Shown piece after piece: positions 50,700 to 60,536 of a stretch of DNA of 64,000 nt. The stretch covers positions 60,725 through 124,724 of the forward strand of contig NZ_SLWV01000008.1 in NCBI RefSeq assembly GCF_004345705.1, given 5' to 3'. The notes under the pieces were generated by a model. The model had not been told where the DNA came from. It ran no database searches and saw only the letters and a list, made by a program, of their open reading frames with translations. The position numbers were made by a program, and so were the translations under genes. The first letter of the stretch is position 1. Every line of letters starts with the position of its first letter. The stretch is from Marinisporobacter balticus (GTDB taxonomy: Bacteria > Bacillota > Clostridia > Peptostreptococcales > Thermotaleaceae).

Positions 50700-51470
50700 T
50701 TATCTATTGATTATATTCCACCCTACTACCGCAGCCCCTAAAGCTCCAACAGTCTGTGAATCCTGTGCTCTATAAATAGGCTTTGTAATTTTTTGTTCTA
50801 TTGCTTTTTTTACCACATTGCTTTTTGCAACACCACCTGTGAATGCAACTTGATCAGAAACATTTATTTTGCTAAGAAGTGCTGCTGCCCGATTGGCAAT
50901 AGATTGTATAATGCCTGCAGCAATACTCTCTTTACTCGCACCATTTGCTAATAGACTTATCACTTCAGATTCAGCAAAAACTGTACACATGCTCGTAATC
51001 GACTCAGGGACAGCTCCATCTGCTAAAATATCAATCTTTTCTATTTCTTCTCCTAGCAAATTTATCATAACTTGTAGGAATCTACCTGTTCCTGCAGCAC
51101 ATTTATCATTCATTAAAAAATCTATCACATTTCCATCTTGGTCTAAACTGATTACCTTGCTATCCTGGCCCCCTATATCAAGAATCGTTCTTGTCTCTTT
51201 TTTTAGAAAATGGGCTCCTTTTGCATGGCAAGTAATTTCTGTAACCACTTTATCTACAAAATCCATAGAAATTCGCCCGTATCCTGTTCCAATGATTTTT
51301 TTTACTGCATCTTTTTCTATACCCGCATTCTTTAACAAAGTTTTAAAAACTTCCTCTGATGCAGATTTCGGACTCCAACCTGTAGGAATAATTACAGTTT
51401 CAACAACTTTACCATTAAATAAAACTCCTTTTGTTGCTACAGACCCTGCGTCAATCCCTACTGAAAACAA
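50700..51470 (-). CDS. 2-hydroxyacyl-CoA dehydratase activase (HgdC-like), stand-alone
   Basis: The 256-residue protein begins MFSVGIDAGSVATKGVLFNG from TTG at 51470 after AGGGGG. It has IIGTGYGRISMDFVD, TILDIGGQDSKVISLD, the 4Fe-4S Cys motifs CAAGTGRFLQ and SMCTVFAESEVISLLANG, and GAVAFTGG-type ending motifs (VAFTGGVAKSNVV). The length is that of HgdC-type activators. It has no dehydratase gene next to it and is a second activase in the window, after the one at 30647. Confidence 0.9.
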   Translation of the reverse strand: MFSVGIDAGSVATKGVLFNGKVVETVIIPTGWSPKSASEEVFKTLLKNAGIEKDAVKKIIGTGYGRISMDFVDKVVTEITCHAKGAHFLKKETRTILDIGGQDSKVISLDQDGNVIDFLMNDKCAAGTGRFLQVMINLLGEEIEKIDILADGAVPESITSMCTVFAESEVISLLANGASKESIAAGIIQSIANRAAALLSKINVSDQVAFTGGVAKSNVVKKAIEQKITKPIYRAQDSQTVGALGAAVVGWNIINR

Positions 51471-51674
51471 ATCTATTCCCCCTTATAAAAACCAGTTTCT
51501 TTTCATCGTATGCATCCATTCTATCTTAAATTATAATATATTGTCTCACAAGCTTTTATATATATAGAAAAATATTATATATCATTATTGTACTATTGAT
51601 AATTTCTATATTGCAGGGGTAATGTTATGGAGAATTCTAAATTATGTGTCTTAGGAAGCATATAAGAGAATAAC

Positions 51675-51704
51675 AAAAACTATGCCATAGAAGGCATAGT
51701 TTTT
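51675..51704 (-). terminator. Terminator of the amidase-domain gene
   Basis: Inverted repeat AAAAACTATGCC/GGCATAGTTTTT, overlapping the stop codon of the gene at 51703. Confidence 0.85.
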
Positions 51705-52809
51705 AGAAATGTACATGAACCAACCAAAACTTTACACCTTTATCATTCCATCCAAGATCCCAAGGTACCCGATATCTATCTGTATTATGAGAATTTACAA
51801 GTGTATATCCTTTTGAATCTGCTCCTGTTACAACTGAAATATGCGTAACTTTTCCTTTTTTTTCATAAGCAACAAAATCACCTGGACTAAGCTTATAAGC
51901 TGCTTTATATATCTTGTCATAGGTTCCATGTGCAACAACCGATGCTCTTCCGCTATAAACCATATAATCTTTAAACCCATGGGCATTGACCCAAGCTTTC
52001 GTCGCACCTTTTCCATAATTCCATGAATGGTTTTTTCTGAATTTTCCTCCCTCATATAGTATTTGAGAAGCAAAATTTGCACAATCTCCACCTTGTGGAT
52101 TATAATTTTTATATTTTTTGTTATATGTATATTTTTTATCTCCTGCCCCACCACAATATTCATCTGCATATGCTAAAGCATTTTTTCTTCTTTCGATCAT
52201 ATTTGAAAAATCTCGACTACTTTGAGATAAAACATATTCCTTTATCTCTTCTGACTTCATCTCATCTATATGCATTGAATCTGCAAATGGATCTGTATAC
52301 CATTCCCTGACAATCACCCATCCCTCACCTTTTTCCTTAATATCTAAAGAATGATAGGTTCCTATTCTAAAGAAATTGACTTTCTCTGGATTATTTTCGT
52401 AATGATATTTATATTCTGAACAGACCATAAGGTTTATTGTTATAAGGTCTCCTTTATCCTTTACCCATTTAATCATAGCTTTTGAATCAATATCTGTAAA
52501 TTTTATGCCTTGCTTATCCGACCAACTATGCAAATACTTCATTTTTTTCAATTCATGCTCATATGCCCATATCCCATATTTTTTTGATTGCTCATACAAA
52601 TTCCCAAGTGATTTCATATCTTTATTTAAAATTGATTCACTTCTTTCATTAAAGATTTTTTGTATTTCTTGTGAAAATTTTTCCTCTACGAAAACCGTAG
52701 ATACTAGTGGAGTATAATACCAAAATGATATCAATAAAGCACAAATAATTACAATCCCTAATATAATAAACAACAATTGTTTTTTCTTAATCGTAACAAA
52801 TAAAACCAC
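51703..52809 (-). CDS. Secreted or membrane-anchored amidase-domain protein
   Basis: The 368-residue protein starts with GTG (52809). A hydrophobic segment at residues 12-32 is a signal anchor or signal peptide. The C-terminal 170 residues match the putative amidase domain PF12671: RRKNALAYADEYCGGAGDKKYTYNKKYKNYNPQGGDCANFASQILYEGG (Cys nucleophile in GGDCANF), then VAHGTYDKIYKAAYKLSPGDFVAYEKKGKVTHISVVTG with the His, and HNTDRYRVPW. It is probably a cysteine-type enzyme of the cell wall. The middle region has no recognisable domain. Confidence 0.85.
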   Translation of the reverse strand: MVLFVTIKKKQLLFIILGIVIICALLISFWYYTPLVSTVFVEEKFSQEIQKIFNERSESILNKDMKSLGNLYEQSKKYGIWAYEHELKKMKYLHSWSDKQGIKFTDIDSKAMIKWVKDKGDLITINLMVCSEYKYHYENNPEKVNFFRIGTYHSLDIKEKGEGWVIVREWYTDPFADSMHIDEMKSEEIKEYVLSQSSRDFSNMIERRKNALAYADEYCGGAGDKKYTYNKKYKNYNPQGGDCANFASQILYEGGKFRKNHSWNYGKGATKAWVNAHGFKDYMVYSGRASVVAHGTYDKIYKAAYKLSPGDFVAYEKKGKVTHISVVTGADSKGYTLVNSHNTDRYRVPWDLGWNDKGVKFWLVHVHF

Positions 52810-52877
52810 CCTACTCCCTCCTCAAAAGTTCTACATAAAATTATATGTAAAGAGACAGAAAAGTAGGATGAATTTTT

Positions 52878-55800
52878 TTATATTTTTTCTAGTACTTTAT
52901 CAAACTTTTGATAATTTGTAGATACCCCATCATCTAAGTCGATCTCTATTTTCATATTTTCTATTTGTTTCATAGTTTTATCATATTCCTTTAGCTCACT
53001 TAATTGCTTTTTAATAAAAATGATGTTTTTCAGAATCTCCTTATTACATTCTCTTTCTTCACGTAATTTTTTTTCCATAATCCGTTTTTCAATAGCTTTT
53101 CTTTCTATAATCTTGTGCAGATATTTTTTTCTTATATTATTTATCGTATCTTTATCAAATCTATGCACATACACCAATGCCTGAAAAGCTTTATTTTTTC
53201 CAGATGTAAATAGCCAGTAGATTGGATGTTTTTTATATGTTTTTACATGATCTTTATAAAAATCATACATGAAATATCCTCGAATACATGCCATCGAACT
53301 TTCTTTTTTTCTTCCTAGTGCATCTGCAATAAAGGATAAATTTTCGTTTAATGCATCTTCTCCAAATGTAATCTTTAAAAATGCTATAAACCTTGATACA
53401 ATATCCTTCCCAAAATCATCCTTAATGAGCATAATTCCACCTTTATCTACTTCCAAAACTACGTCTAACCCCTCTTTGTCTAAGGAATATCTCCCAAACA
53501 TACATCCCACAGCAAATGAAATAAATGACCGTACATCTCTTTCTTTATCTGCTCTTTTAATGGTAACAGCTCCATCATCCACATTAGGCATCAAATCTTT
53601 TTCAAGTTGATACATATCAATAAATATTTTATTTAATTTTTCCTCATGCTCTTTTAACTTTTCAAACTGGTTTTGCTTAAATACGTGCCAGTTCTCAAAG
53701 GCTTTTTCAATTGTACATGCTCCTTTTTTATACATCAGAAAAGGATGCTTCTGAAAATCCCATGAATGCTCATACGCATCCCAATCATTTTTAGATATAT
53801 GGATACATGCTCTTGCCAGATAATCTATTTCTACCTTTATTGCTTCATCCTCTGGAAAGAGTACTGGGAGCATGGCAATATTCCCTGGTTGAAAATTCAG
53901 CGTGGGGTTTAATATCATCAGATACACATAAGTAACCTTTGAACACAAAAGCGCAATCAAAAAGTAAATTTGTTCTTCTGTTGGAAACGCAGATGATCCT
54001 GCTGTATCAAATAAAAATCCTTCTTCTGTAATCCTTACGCCAAACTTTGCAGAACTTACAAAAGACCACGTAATTCCTTTTTTAAAATAATAAGCTGTAT
54101 TGGCAATACCTATATTTGAACTTCTTGAAGCATTCAATTTTCCATTATATGTACGAATTGCAGCTCCATCATTTTTCCAATTTACAACATATGTATGATT
54201 TCCATACCATTTTCTAAAATGCCCACCTTTATTATATGGAAACCATTTATATTCACTATTTTTAGCACTTTCTCTGTCTTTAAAACCAAATCCAATGTGA
54301 TTTCTATCCACCTCATACCAAAGCCTAACAAATCTTTTATTATTACTTGTCTGAAGCCCCACCCGCGCATCTGCAATAGCTTCTAATGGCAATCCCTTCT
54401 GGAATCCAGCTTTCACCTCATCACTCACCCAATACGCAATGGGCATGCCTGGAATTTTTTCAAAACTCTTCGTAGCGCGTCTATACCGATAAGTAGTTCT
54501 TTTATTTTTTATGGCTTCTAGGGCCTTTATTGGCTGATTTTGTTCTCCTTTGAAATCTGATAACTTAATAAAATCTCCTAAATCTTTTTTTGAATTATTC
54601 CTTAAAACAAATGTGCAAATAGGTACAGTAGCTCCTTGAAATCCTGAATACTCTAGTTGCACAAGACTTTCAATTCCTTTGTTTGAAACAATATATTTTC
54701 TTAATTTCTCATATCTTTTTATAAACATCCAAACAAAAGGCGTCATGAAAGCAGCATAGCCATCTTCCTTTGTATAGTCTAAATTTCTCTTCATAAATAC
54801 TGAAAACAAATCTCCATTATAATCTTCAAAATATTCATCTACATATTTTTTCAATTTCAAACTCATCATCTTATTGGATAAATAAGGAGGATTTGCAATC
54901 ACAATTTCATATTTTTGTTTAATCATCTTTCCTACTCTTACAAGCTTCTCTAAAATTGTTTTTATCTCCTTAGCTTTTAAAGTCTCTACCCGCTCGTCCC
55001 AGAATTTCTCATCAAAATCTCCCATTTCTATAATTGATCCATACTCCTTCGCATCATAAAAAACTTGTAACAAATGATCAATTTGTTTCTTTGCATAAGG
55101 CATATCCTGTTTCGCTATTTTATAAAATACCATTTCTTTATCTTTAATGGTTCCATTACTTTCCTCTATAGCACATATATTAAAATCAAACTTTTCTTTT
55201 CTTATTTTTTGAAAAAATTCATGATCTTTCTCTCTTCCCTTCATAGTCAATGCAAAATTGGCTAGACTTGTAGCCTTTTCATCTATATCCAACCCGTATA
55301 AATTATATTTAAGAATATATATAGGAATATCTTTCTCTTCATATCCTGCCTGCTTATAAATGTCATAAAATACATCAAAAGCATATACCAAAATATGCCC
55401 TGCTCCACAAGCAGGGTCAAACACTTTTATACTTTTCGGATCTATCCGGTTTTTAGATTTTTCTATTCCTTCTTCATTCTCTATGTAAAACTCCAGCTTC
55501 TTTTCTAATCGTTTATCTTTTGTTTTTTCAACCCAAAACTTCCCTAATGTGTTTTCTACCATATATTTTACAATCCATTTTGGCGTAAACATTTGGGTTG
55601 CTGCCCCTATATCTTCTTTCTTAATCCTACTACGATTTAGTTTCACTATTTCTTTATGTTTATAGGACATATAATATTGATAAAACCACCCAATAATTTC
55701 AACTTCTCTCCAATCCTCATTAGATATTATTTCAGCATTGCATAAATCCAGTATCAAAGGATCATCTTCTAATAAGTCTGGAAATAAAACCTGCATATCC

Positions 55801-56105
55801 TCTGAAATATTTTGAAAAACAAACGGAAGCATTTCTCTTAAAATATTCCATGCATTTAATAACTTTTGTTTGATAAATTCAGTTTTTTTATGTTGCTTTC
55901 TACTCGAAAATACCCACAGTTCCGTTGGTAAATAATCATTTACTTCCATATACCTTAAAGCAATCAGCATGAAAAAATATACATAACTTGCTTCTTCTAT
56001 CTTTTTTTCTTCTGTCTCCCCTATTTCAAAAGCTTTGTCTTTTACTTTTTCTATTAAATTTTCCCGTGCACTGATGGCAAAGTATTTTATACTCTTTTTA
56101 TTCAT
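52878..56105 (-). CDS. pglX: PglX/Eco57I-type adenine-specific DNA methyltransferase, solitary
   Basis: The 1075-residue protein starts at ATG 56105 (AGGGGG six bases before; an ATG at 56111 is too close). It has the SAM motif VFDPACGAGHILVYAFDVF near residue 230, the catalytic motif IVIANPPYLSNKMMS near 405 and the TPFVWMFIKRYEKLR stretch, typical of BREX PglX-type N6-adenine methyltransferases, with a coiled-coil C-terminus. BREX partner genes (brxC, pglZ, brxL, brxA, brxB) are not next to it; the neighbours are amidase and L,D-transpeptidase genes. A lone defence methyltransferase or a type IIG-like enzyme without a nuclease domain are the options. Confidence 0.85.
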   Translation of the reverse strand: MNKKSIKYFAISARENLIEKVKDKAFEIGETEEKKIEEASYVYFFMLIALRYMEVNDYLPTELWVFSSRKQHKKTEFIKQKLLNAWNILREMLPFVFQNISEDMQVLFPDLLEDDPLILDLCNAEIISNEDWREVEIIGWFYQYYMSYKHKEIVKLNRSRIKKEDIGAATQMFTPKWIVKYMVENTLGKFWVEKTKDKRLEKKLEFYIENEEGIEKSKNRIDPKSIKVFDPACGAGHILVYAFDVFYDIYKQAGYEEKDIPIYILKYNLYGLDIDEKATSLANFALTMKGREKDHEFFQKIRKEKFDFNICAIEESNGTIKDKEMVFYKIAKQDMPYAKKQIDHLLQVFYDAKEYGSIIEMGDFDEKFWDERVETLKAKEIKTILEKLVRVGKMIKQKYEIVIANPPYLSNKMMSLKLKKYVDEYFEDYNGDLFSVFMKRNLDYTKEDGYAAFMTPFVWMFIKRYEKLRKYIVSNKGIESLVQLEYSGFQGATVPICTFVLRNNSKKDLGDFIKLSDFKGEQNQPIKALEAIKNKRTTYRYRRATKSFEKIPGMPIAYWVSDEVKAGFQKGLPLEAIADARVGLQTSNNKRFVRLWYEVDRNHIGFGFKDRESAKNSEYKWFPYNKGGHFRKWYGNHTYVVNWKNDGAAIRTYNGKLNASRSSNIGIANTAYYFKKGITWSFVSSAKFGVRITEEGFLFDTAGSSAFPTEEQIYFLIALLCSKVTYVYLMILNPTLNFQPGNIAMLPVLFPEDEAIKVEIDYLARACIHISKNDWDAYEHSWDFQKHPFLMYKKGACTIEKAFENWHVFKQNQFEKLKEHEEKLNKIFIDMYQLEKDLMPNVDDGAVTIKRADKERDVRSFISFAVGCMFGRYSLDKEGLDVVLEVDKGGIMLIKDDFGKDIVSRFIAFLKITFGEDALNENLSFIADALGRKKESSMACIRGYFMYDFYKDHVKTYKKHPIYWLFTSGKNKAFQALVYVHRFDKDTINNIRKKYLHKIIERKAIEKRIMEKKLREERECNKEILKNIIFIKKQLSELKEYDKTMKQIENMKIEIDLDDGVSTNYQKFDKVLEKI

Positions 56106-56222
56106 CCTCATCCCCCTAAAGGATATTTCTTTATCCGAATTTCTCCTTTACTATGTATTATTTCTACAACATTCCTACACATCCTTTTAATGATACCAAT
56201 TCATTTACATTTTAGTATAAAA

Positions 56223-56261
56223 ATAGTAAAAGCTTCTGCTATTTTAAACAGAAACTTTTAC
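56223..56261 (-). terminator. Terminator of the L,D-transpeptidase gene
   Basis: Imperfect inverted repeat AGTAAAAGTTTCTG/CAGAAGCTTTTACT with T-rich tail on the minus strand, overlapping the stop codon of the gene. Confidence 0.75.
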
Positions 56262-57004
56262 TCAAATAATTCAATGCTCAATGCATTATAAAATTCTTGA
56301 TCTATATTATGCGTATTTTTTAAATTGTGATCCTTTCTAAACTTCAATACATAAATCTTCATTCCCTCTCCGTAAATGCCATCTACCCATCCTGGATAAT
56401 ATCCTTTTTTCTTCATATATCTTTGTACTTCATATACATCTGATCCCCTAAGTCCTGGCTCTATCACACGAAATCCATTTCCAAATGCTCCGTAAGGCCC
56501 TCCCCATATGATTACAGGAGTTCCTACTTTAACTATTTTATATAACTCTTCTATATCTTTATTTTTCATCCTTATACACCCATGAGAAGATGCCCATCCG
56601 ATGGAATTGGGTTTATTGGTACCGTGTATTCCGTATTTACCCCAGGGTACATTTAGTGCCATAAACCGTGTACCAAATCCTTCTCCCCAGCTTCCTTTTC
56701 CAATAATTTTCCAACTTCCAATTGGAGATGGCGTATCTTCTTTTCCACTGGCAATATTATATCTTTTTAGTATCTCTTTATCATCTAAATGAATAAGCTC
56801 TAATGTCTTTGTATTAAGATCTATAAAAATCGTAAGATTTTTATAATTAGGGTTTTCTTTTATTTTTCTTTCTTCCCAGCATACATATTCATTTCTTTTA
56901 TAACAGATTCCACTATTCCCTGTATATTCAACAAAGCTATATGCATGCACTGCTATACTTACACACATGCTAGTAAGAATTGTCCAAAGTATCCACTTTT
57001 TCAA
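56258..57004 (-). CDS. L,D-transpeptidase with peptidoglycan-binding domain
   Basis: The 248-residue protein starts at TTG 57004, with GGGGAGG seven bases before; the in-frame ATGs upstream lie on the ribosome-binding site. A signal peptide (residues 1-22, ILWTILTSMCVSIAVHAYS) is followed by a YkuD domain with YGIHGTNKPNSIGWASSHGCIRMKNKDIEELY (catalytic His and Cys in HGCIRM), and a C-terminal PG_binding_1 domain (GSDVYEVQRYMKKKGYYPGWVDGIYGEGM). It forms 3-3 cross-links or anchors proteins in the wall, or acts in the spore coat/cortex. Confidence 0.92.
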   Translation of the reverse strand: MKKWILWTILTSMCVSIAVHAYSFVEYTGNSGICYKRNEYVCWEERKIKENPNYKNLTIFIDLNTKTLELIHLDDKEILKRYNIASGKEDTPSPIGSWKIIGKGSWGEGFGTRFMALNVPWGKYGIHGTNKPNSIGWASSHGCIRMKNKDIEELYKIVKVGTPVIIWGGPYGAFGNGFRVIEPGLRGSDVYEVQRYMKKKGYYPGWVDGIYGEGMKIYVLKFRKDHNLKNTHNIDQEFYNALSIELFE

Positions 57005-57118
57005 CAGCATCCCTCCCCTTGCATAATTCATTATATGCCGAAGAAAGGATTGTCTATTCCTCCCCTAATAACTACCTGCATCATTTAGTTTTTGTTTTTA
57101 AGTAGATAGAATATGCAT

Positions 57119-57156
57119 AAAAAAACTTCCTCATTGTAAATGTATGCGGAAGTTTG
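57119..57156 (-). terminator. Terminator of the CPBP protease gene
   Basis: Minus-strand stem AAACTTCC / GGAAGTTT with a T-run of seven, 48 bp after the CPBP gene stop. Confidence 0.75.
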
Positions 57157-57204
57157 AGAAATATAATATATATCAACTTAATCTGTCAAAAAACTATAAT
57201 TTTA

Positions 57205-58122
57205 TCAATAGATATTCCTATCATTTATTATACTATATATTTTGTTTCTAGTTTTCAATGATAAAATATACCCTCTTTTATAGTATGAATAAATACTTAA
57301 TAAGATTAATAGGCAAATCATTATTATTTCTATAAATCCGCAAACAAAAACATCTATACTCATATTGATATTATTAAAATATCCAATAAAACCTGGAGAT
57401 ACGAAAGTAAAAAGATCCCATAAAAAATGTGAAACAAAAGCATATACTATATTTTTTGTCATTACATATATAATTGATATAGAAATAGATAAGACTAGAC
57501 TTGCAAAAAATCTTGATATACTACTACAATGATAAATTCCAAATATGATTGATGATAATATAATAAAAATTTTTACATCCTTTTTTTTCTCAACAAAAAT
57601 TTTATAGAAATTGTATCTAAAAAAAATTTCCTCAACTACTACTGCAATAGCAACTATAATGATATGAATGAATATATCCAAAGTAATGATATGCATTAAT
57701 ATATCCAAAATACTATTCATAGAATAATTATCATAATTCAAAGATTTTATAAGATAACGAATCAATTTTGTTCTATTAGGATTAATCATAAAATCAATTT
57801 GATAGATCAAAACGACAATAAATCCAGAAACTGAAGAAAAAAATATTGTAACAAATAAATTATCCATAGAATCATATTTACTAAGTTTAATCTCTTTAAA
57901 TAACTCACTATAGTTAATATTGAAAAATATTTTTCCTACTAATATAAACAATATTAATAATGTAATTGATGAAAGAAATTGTCCTAATAGAGTCATACCA
58001 AAAAAATTCAGTATTGCTCCTATAATTGACAATATTATGATACATACAAAAGATAGAATAACCGCTATAATTATAAATTTACTTTTATCTGTCTCATTGT
58101 TTATATAATCATCTATTTTCAT
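57205..58122 (-). CDS. CPBP-family intramembrane metalloprotease
   Basis: The 305-residue membrane protein starts MKIDDYINNETDKSKF at ATG 58122 after GGAGGTG. About eight hydrophobic segments; the CAAX-protease/bacteriocin-processing motif is VVVEEIFFRYNFYKIF near residue 168, followed by FGIYHCSSISRF (His) and VSHFLWDLF. Such proteins cut membrane proteins or serve as bacteriocin immunity. It adjoins a small membrane protein and decayed accessory genes. Confidence 0.88.
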   Translation of the reverse strand: MKIDDYINNETDKSKFIIIAVILSFVCIIILSIIGAILNFFGMTLLGQFLSSITLLILFILVGKIFFNINYSELFKEIKLSKYDSMDNLFVTIFFSSVSGFIVVLIYQIDFMINPNRTKLIRYLIKSLNYDNYSMNSILDILMHIITLDIFIHIIIVAIAVVVEEIFFRYNFYKIFVEKKKDVKIFIILSSIIFGIYHCSSISRFFASLVLSISISIIYVMTKNIVYAFVSHFLWDLFTFVSPGFIGYFNNINMSIDVFVCGFIEIIMICLLILLSIYSYYKRGYILSLKTRNKIYSIINDRNIY

Positions 58123-58356
58123 TTTGCACCTCCAGTAATACACTTTGCTTTCATATTACAATATTATTATTTTTTCATTTTTCACATTTTTTTTGAAAAT
58201 CATCGTTTAATTTCAACTTCAGTTCTATTCCAAAACTTTTCAATATTATCAAACTATAAACTCCATCACTATAGAATAAAATTGTGCTGGTATTTATTGC
58301 ATTGCTACATACTATAAAAATGAAACATATTTAACTATTTCTTCTTAACAAAAAAA

Positions 58357-58509
58357 TTAGTTATTGTTCCCCATAATAATGCGGGGAAAAATTGCTACAA
58401 TCGCAATTGCAAAAACACTTCGCACTTTAACAGGATTCATCAAATTCATTCCATATATTATTATAGTTAAAATATAAAAAATTATATAATCTTTCTTTCT
58501 AAATCTCAT
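58357..58509 (-). CDS. Small membrane protein of 50 residues
   Basis: ATG at 58509 has GGAGG eight bases before. The protein MRFRKKDYIIFYILTIII and so on to PRIIMGNNN has two hydrophobic segments (8-20 and 31-46) divided by a short polar loop. I recognise no family. It has the form of a small immunity, holin-like or toxin-like membrane protein; the accessory context suggests this without proof. Confidence 0.5.
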   Translation of the reverse strand: MRFRKKDYIIFYILTIIIYGMNLMNPVKVRSVFAIAIVAIFPRIIMGNNN

Positions 58510-58637
58510 ATAACTTCCTCCCCCTCAATCATTTCGCTATTTCCTATTATCACGTTACAACGTATAACCGTCATTCTTTATCTAAGTTCTTTCCACATAT
58601 TCATCAACTTCTTTCAAAATATTTGAGAATTCTTCTT

Positions 58638-59188
58638 TTAATGTATCACCGTCCACAAGCAAAAAATCCCTGTCACTACATAACACACTTCTATCCACGG
58701 AAAAAACTTTCTTTCTGTACCATTTAGTCTTGTTTTCAATGCATCTAAAATTCTTGATGTATTTGTACATCTCTTATTTGATGTAAATCTAATCCTGCAA
58801 CATTAAAAAAGATTGAATATAACTCTATTTCTTTATTTTCATGAGTTTCCAAAATCATTAATGTATTTCTATCTCCAAAGCTTATCTCTTTTTCTATTAA
58901 TATCTGTTTTAATAATAAAATAGTTGTTTTTTGATTTATATTTTAAATAAAATATTTACCTTTCATAGAAAAAATAACCATTATGACAACGCTTACTCCA
59001 ATTCCTATGCTCCAAAGTAATCTCACAACTTCCTCTTCAACAATTCCTAAGATCAAATTAAAACATATTATAGTCATAACAAATGATTGTTCAATGACTC
59101 CACTAACTATAATTTTCCTCCTAGCTAAAATAACTGTCCCAAATACAGTCAATATCAATCCAGCTATTATAAAAAAATATTCTCTCAT
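58638..59188 (-). pseudogene. Broken paralogue of the 169-residue membrane protein at 61825
   Basis: ATG at 59188 follows AGGAG and encodes two transmembrane segments (REYFFIIAGLILTVFGTVIL, IEQSFVMTIICFNLILGI, RLLWSIGIG) and KGKYFI. A TAA at 58943 interrupts it, but the same frame continues as NINQKTTILLLKQIL and so on to LDLHQIRDVQIHQE, matching ATLLIEETLKEK and LNQIRDSEMYSD of the intact gene. A frameshift near 58790 then leads to ILDALKTRLNG and FCLWTVIH, matching the intact C-terminus. It has one nonsense and one frameshift lesion. Confidence 0.75.
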
Positions 59189-59477
59189 TTCAGTATTCTC
59201 CTATCAAAGTTCCTTGATCTTCATTATAATCATTCATTCTATTCAAAAAAGTCTTACTTAATCTGATCAGCATGTGCGGAGTTTGTCAAGAAAATTGTCG
59301 CATAAAGTTGTTAAAATTTATTTTTCAAGCTTATTTGAATCTTCCGGTTTGCTATTGACATTGAGCCTCCGTAAGTATGGTTGCTTGCCCTGTGCGTAGC
59401 CATCTGAAGAAGGCAACGCCCGAAGCAGGCTACCATACTTACCCTCAATGTAAATAGTTCACTTCGTCAAACCTAGT

Positions 59478-60536
59478 CTATCCACTTATCTTAGCATCTA
59501 TATGTTCTTTTTCTTTAACTGGGTTCAATGCAACGGTTTCTGGAAGCTCCCAATTGCGTATATCATTAGCCCATCTCTCAGGATGTTGCTCTTTTGCTTT
59601 TTCATAGACTTTTTTTCGTTTATCCATAATGGTTTTTCCGTTACCATTATGTCTATCATTTGGTGTCATGTAATTAATGCCGCTATGATAATGAATATTG
59701 TTATACCAACGGACGAACTCTTTTACCCATTGTCTCGCATATTCTAATGATTCAAACCCACTTTAAGGATATGTAGGGATATATTTTAATGTTTTAAATA
59801 AAGATTCTGAATAAGGATTATCATTACTTACTCTTGGTCTTGAAAAGGAACTTTGCACACCTAATCTTTCTAGTGTTGCTAAAAATGTGGCTGCTTTCAT
59901 AGGTCCACCATTATCGGAATGAAGTACAATAGGTCTTCCTGCTATATTTTCAGCCAATAAAGCTTTTCTGACAAGGGTTTCTGAATGAACAGCATTCTCT
60001 TCTTCCCATACTTCATAACCAACTATTTTTCGACTAAAGATATCCACAATCATATAAAGTTTGTAATATAGCCCTTTTACGTTCCGATGAAGCCATGTAA
60101 TATCCCATGTCCATATCTCGTTAGGTTTTACTGCAATATGCGTAGAGCGTGTTCTTTTAGCACCAGGTTTTGCTTTTCCTCGATGTGCAAGCATTTTATT
60201 TTGCCTAAGGACTCTATAAAATGTAGATTCAGAAGCGATATATTTCCCTTTATCAGCAAGTTTAGGAACAATTTGTGATGGTGGTAAACTAGCATATTCT
60301 TTAGAATTTACTGTTTCTAAAATCTTTTTGCGTTCTTGCTGAGAAAGTTTATTTTTAGGTTCAGGCCTGATGGAATCCGGTCGTCCATCTGATTTAATAT
60401 CGCCATCTTGTTTCCACCTTTGATAAGTTCTGCTTGTAAGTCCAAGTATTTTACATGCAGGTTCTAATCTTGCCCCACCATCTCGTGCTTCATCAATTAA
60501 TTCCACCGCTATTTGGCGATCTGAAAGGTATATCAA
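59478..60536 (-). pseudogene. IS3-like transposase orfB, interrupted by an in-frame stop
   Basis: The frame starts at TTG overlapping the orfA stop (TTGA). It has an HTH_21-like region (IVPKLADKGKYIASESTFYRVLRQ) and an rve integrase core with WTWDITWLHR, VLHSDNGGPM and NPYSESLFKTLKY, which hold the D, D and E residues. A TAA at 59763-59765 comes after YIPTYP; the same frame then continues with SGFESLEYARQWVKEFVRWYNN and HYHSGINYMTPNDRH to 59478. The triad is in the first part, but about 95 C-terminal residues are lost without read-through. Confidence 0.85.

Noticed and set aside
51626..51652. Very short plus-strand ORF (ATG at 51626, 12 codons) with an upstream AGGGG
   Set aside because: Too short to assign; it may be a gene remnant, but no similarity or structure supports it.
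58582..58770. A 62-codon minus-strand ORF (MYKYIKNFRC...)
   Set aside because: It overlaps, in another frame, the C-terminal part of the broken membrane-protein paralogue, whose match to the intact copy is better evidence for the true coding frame.
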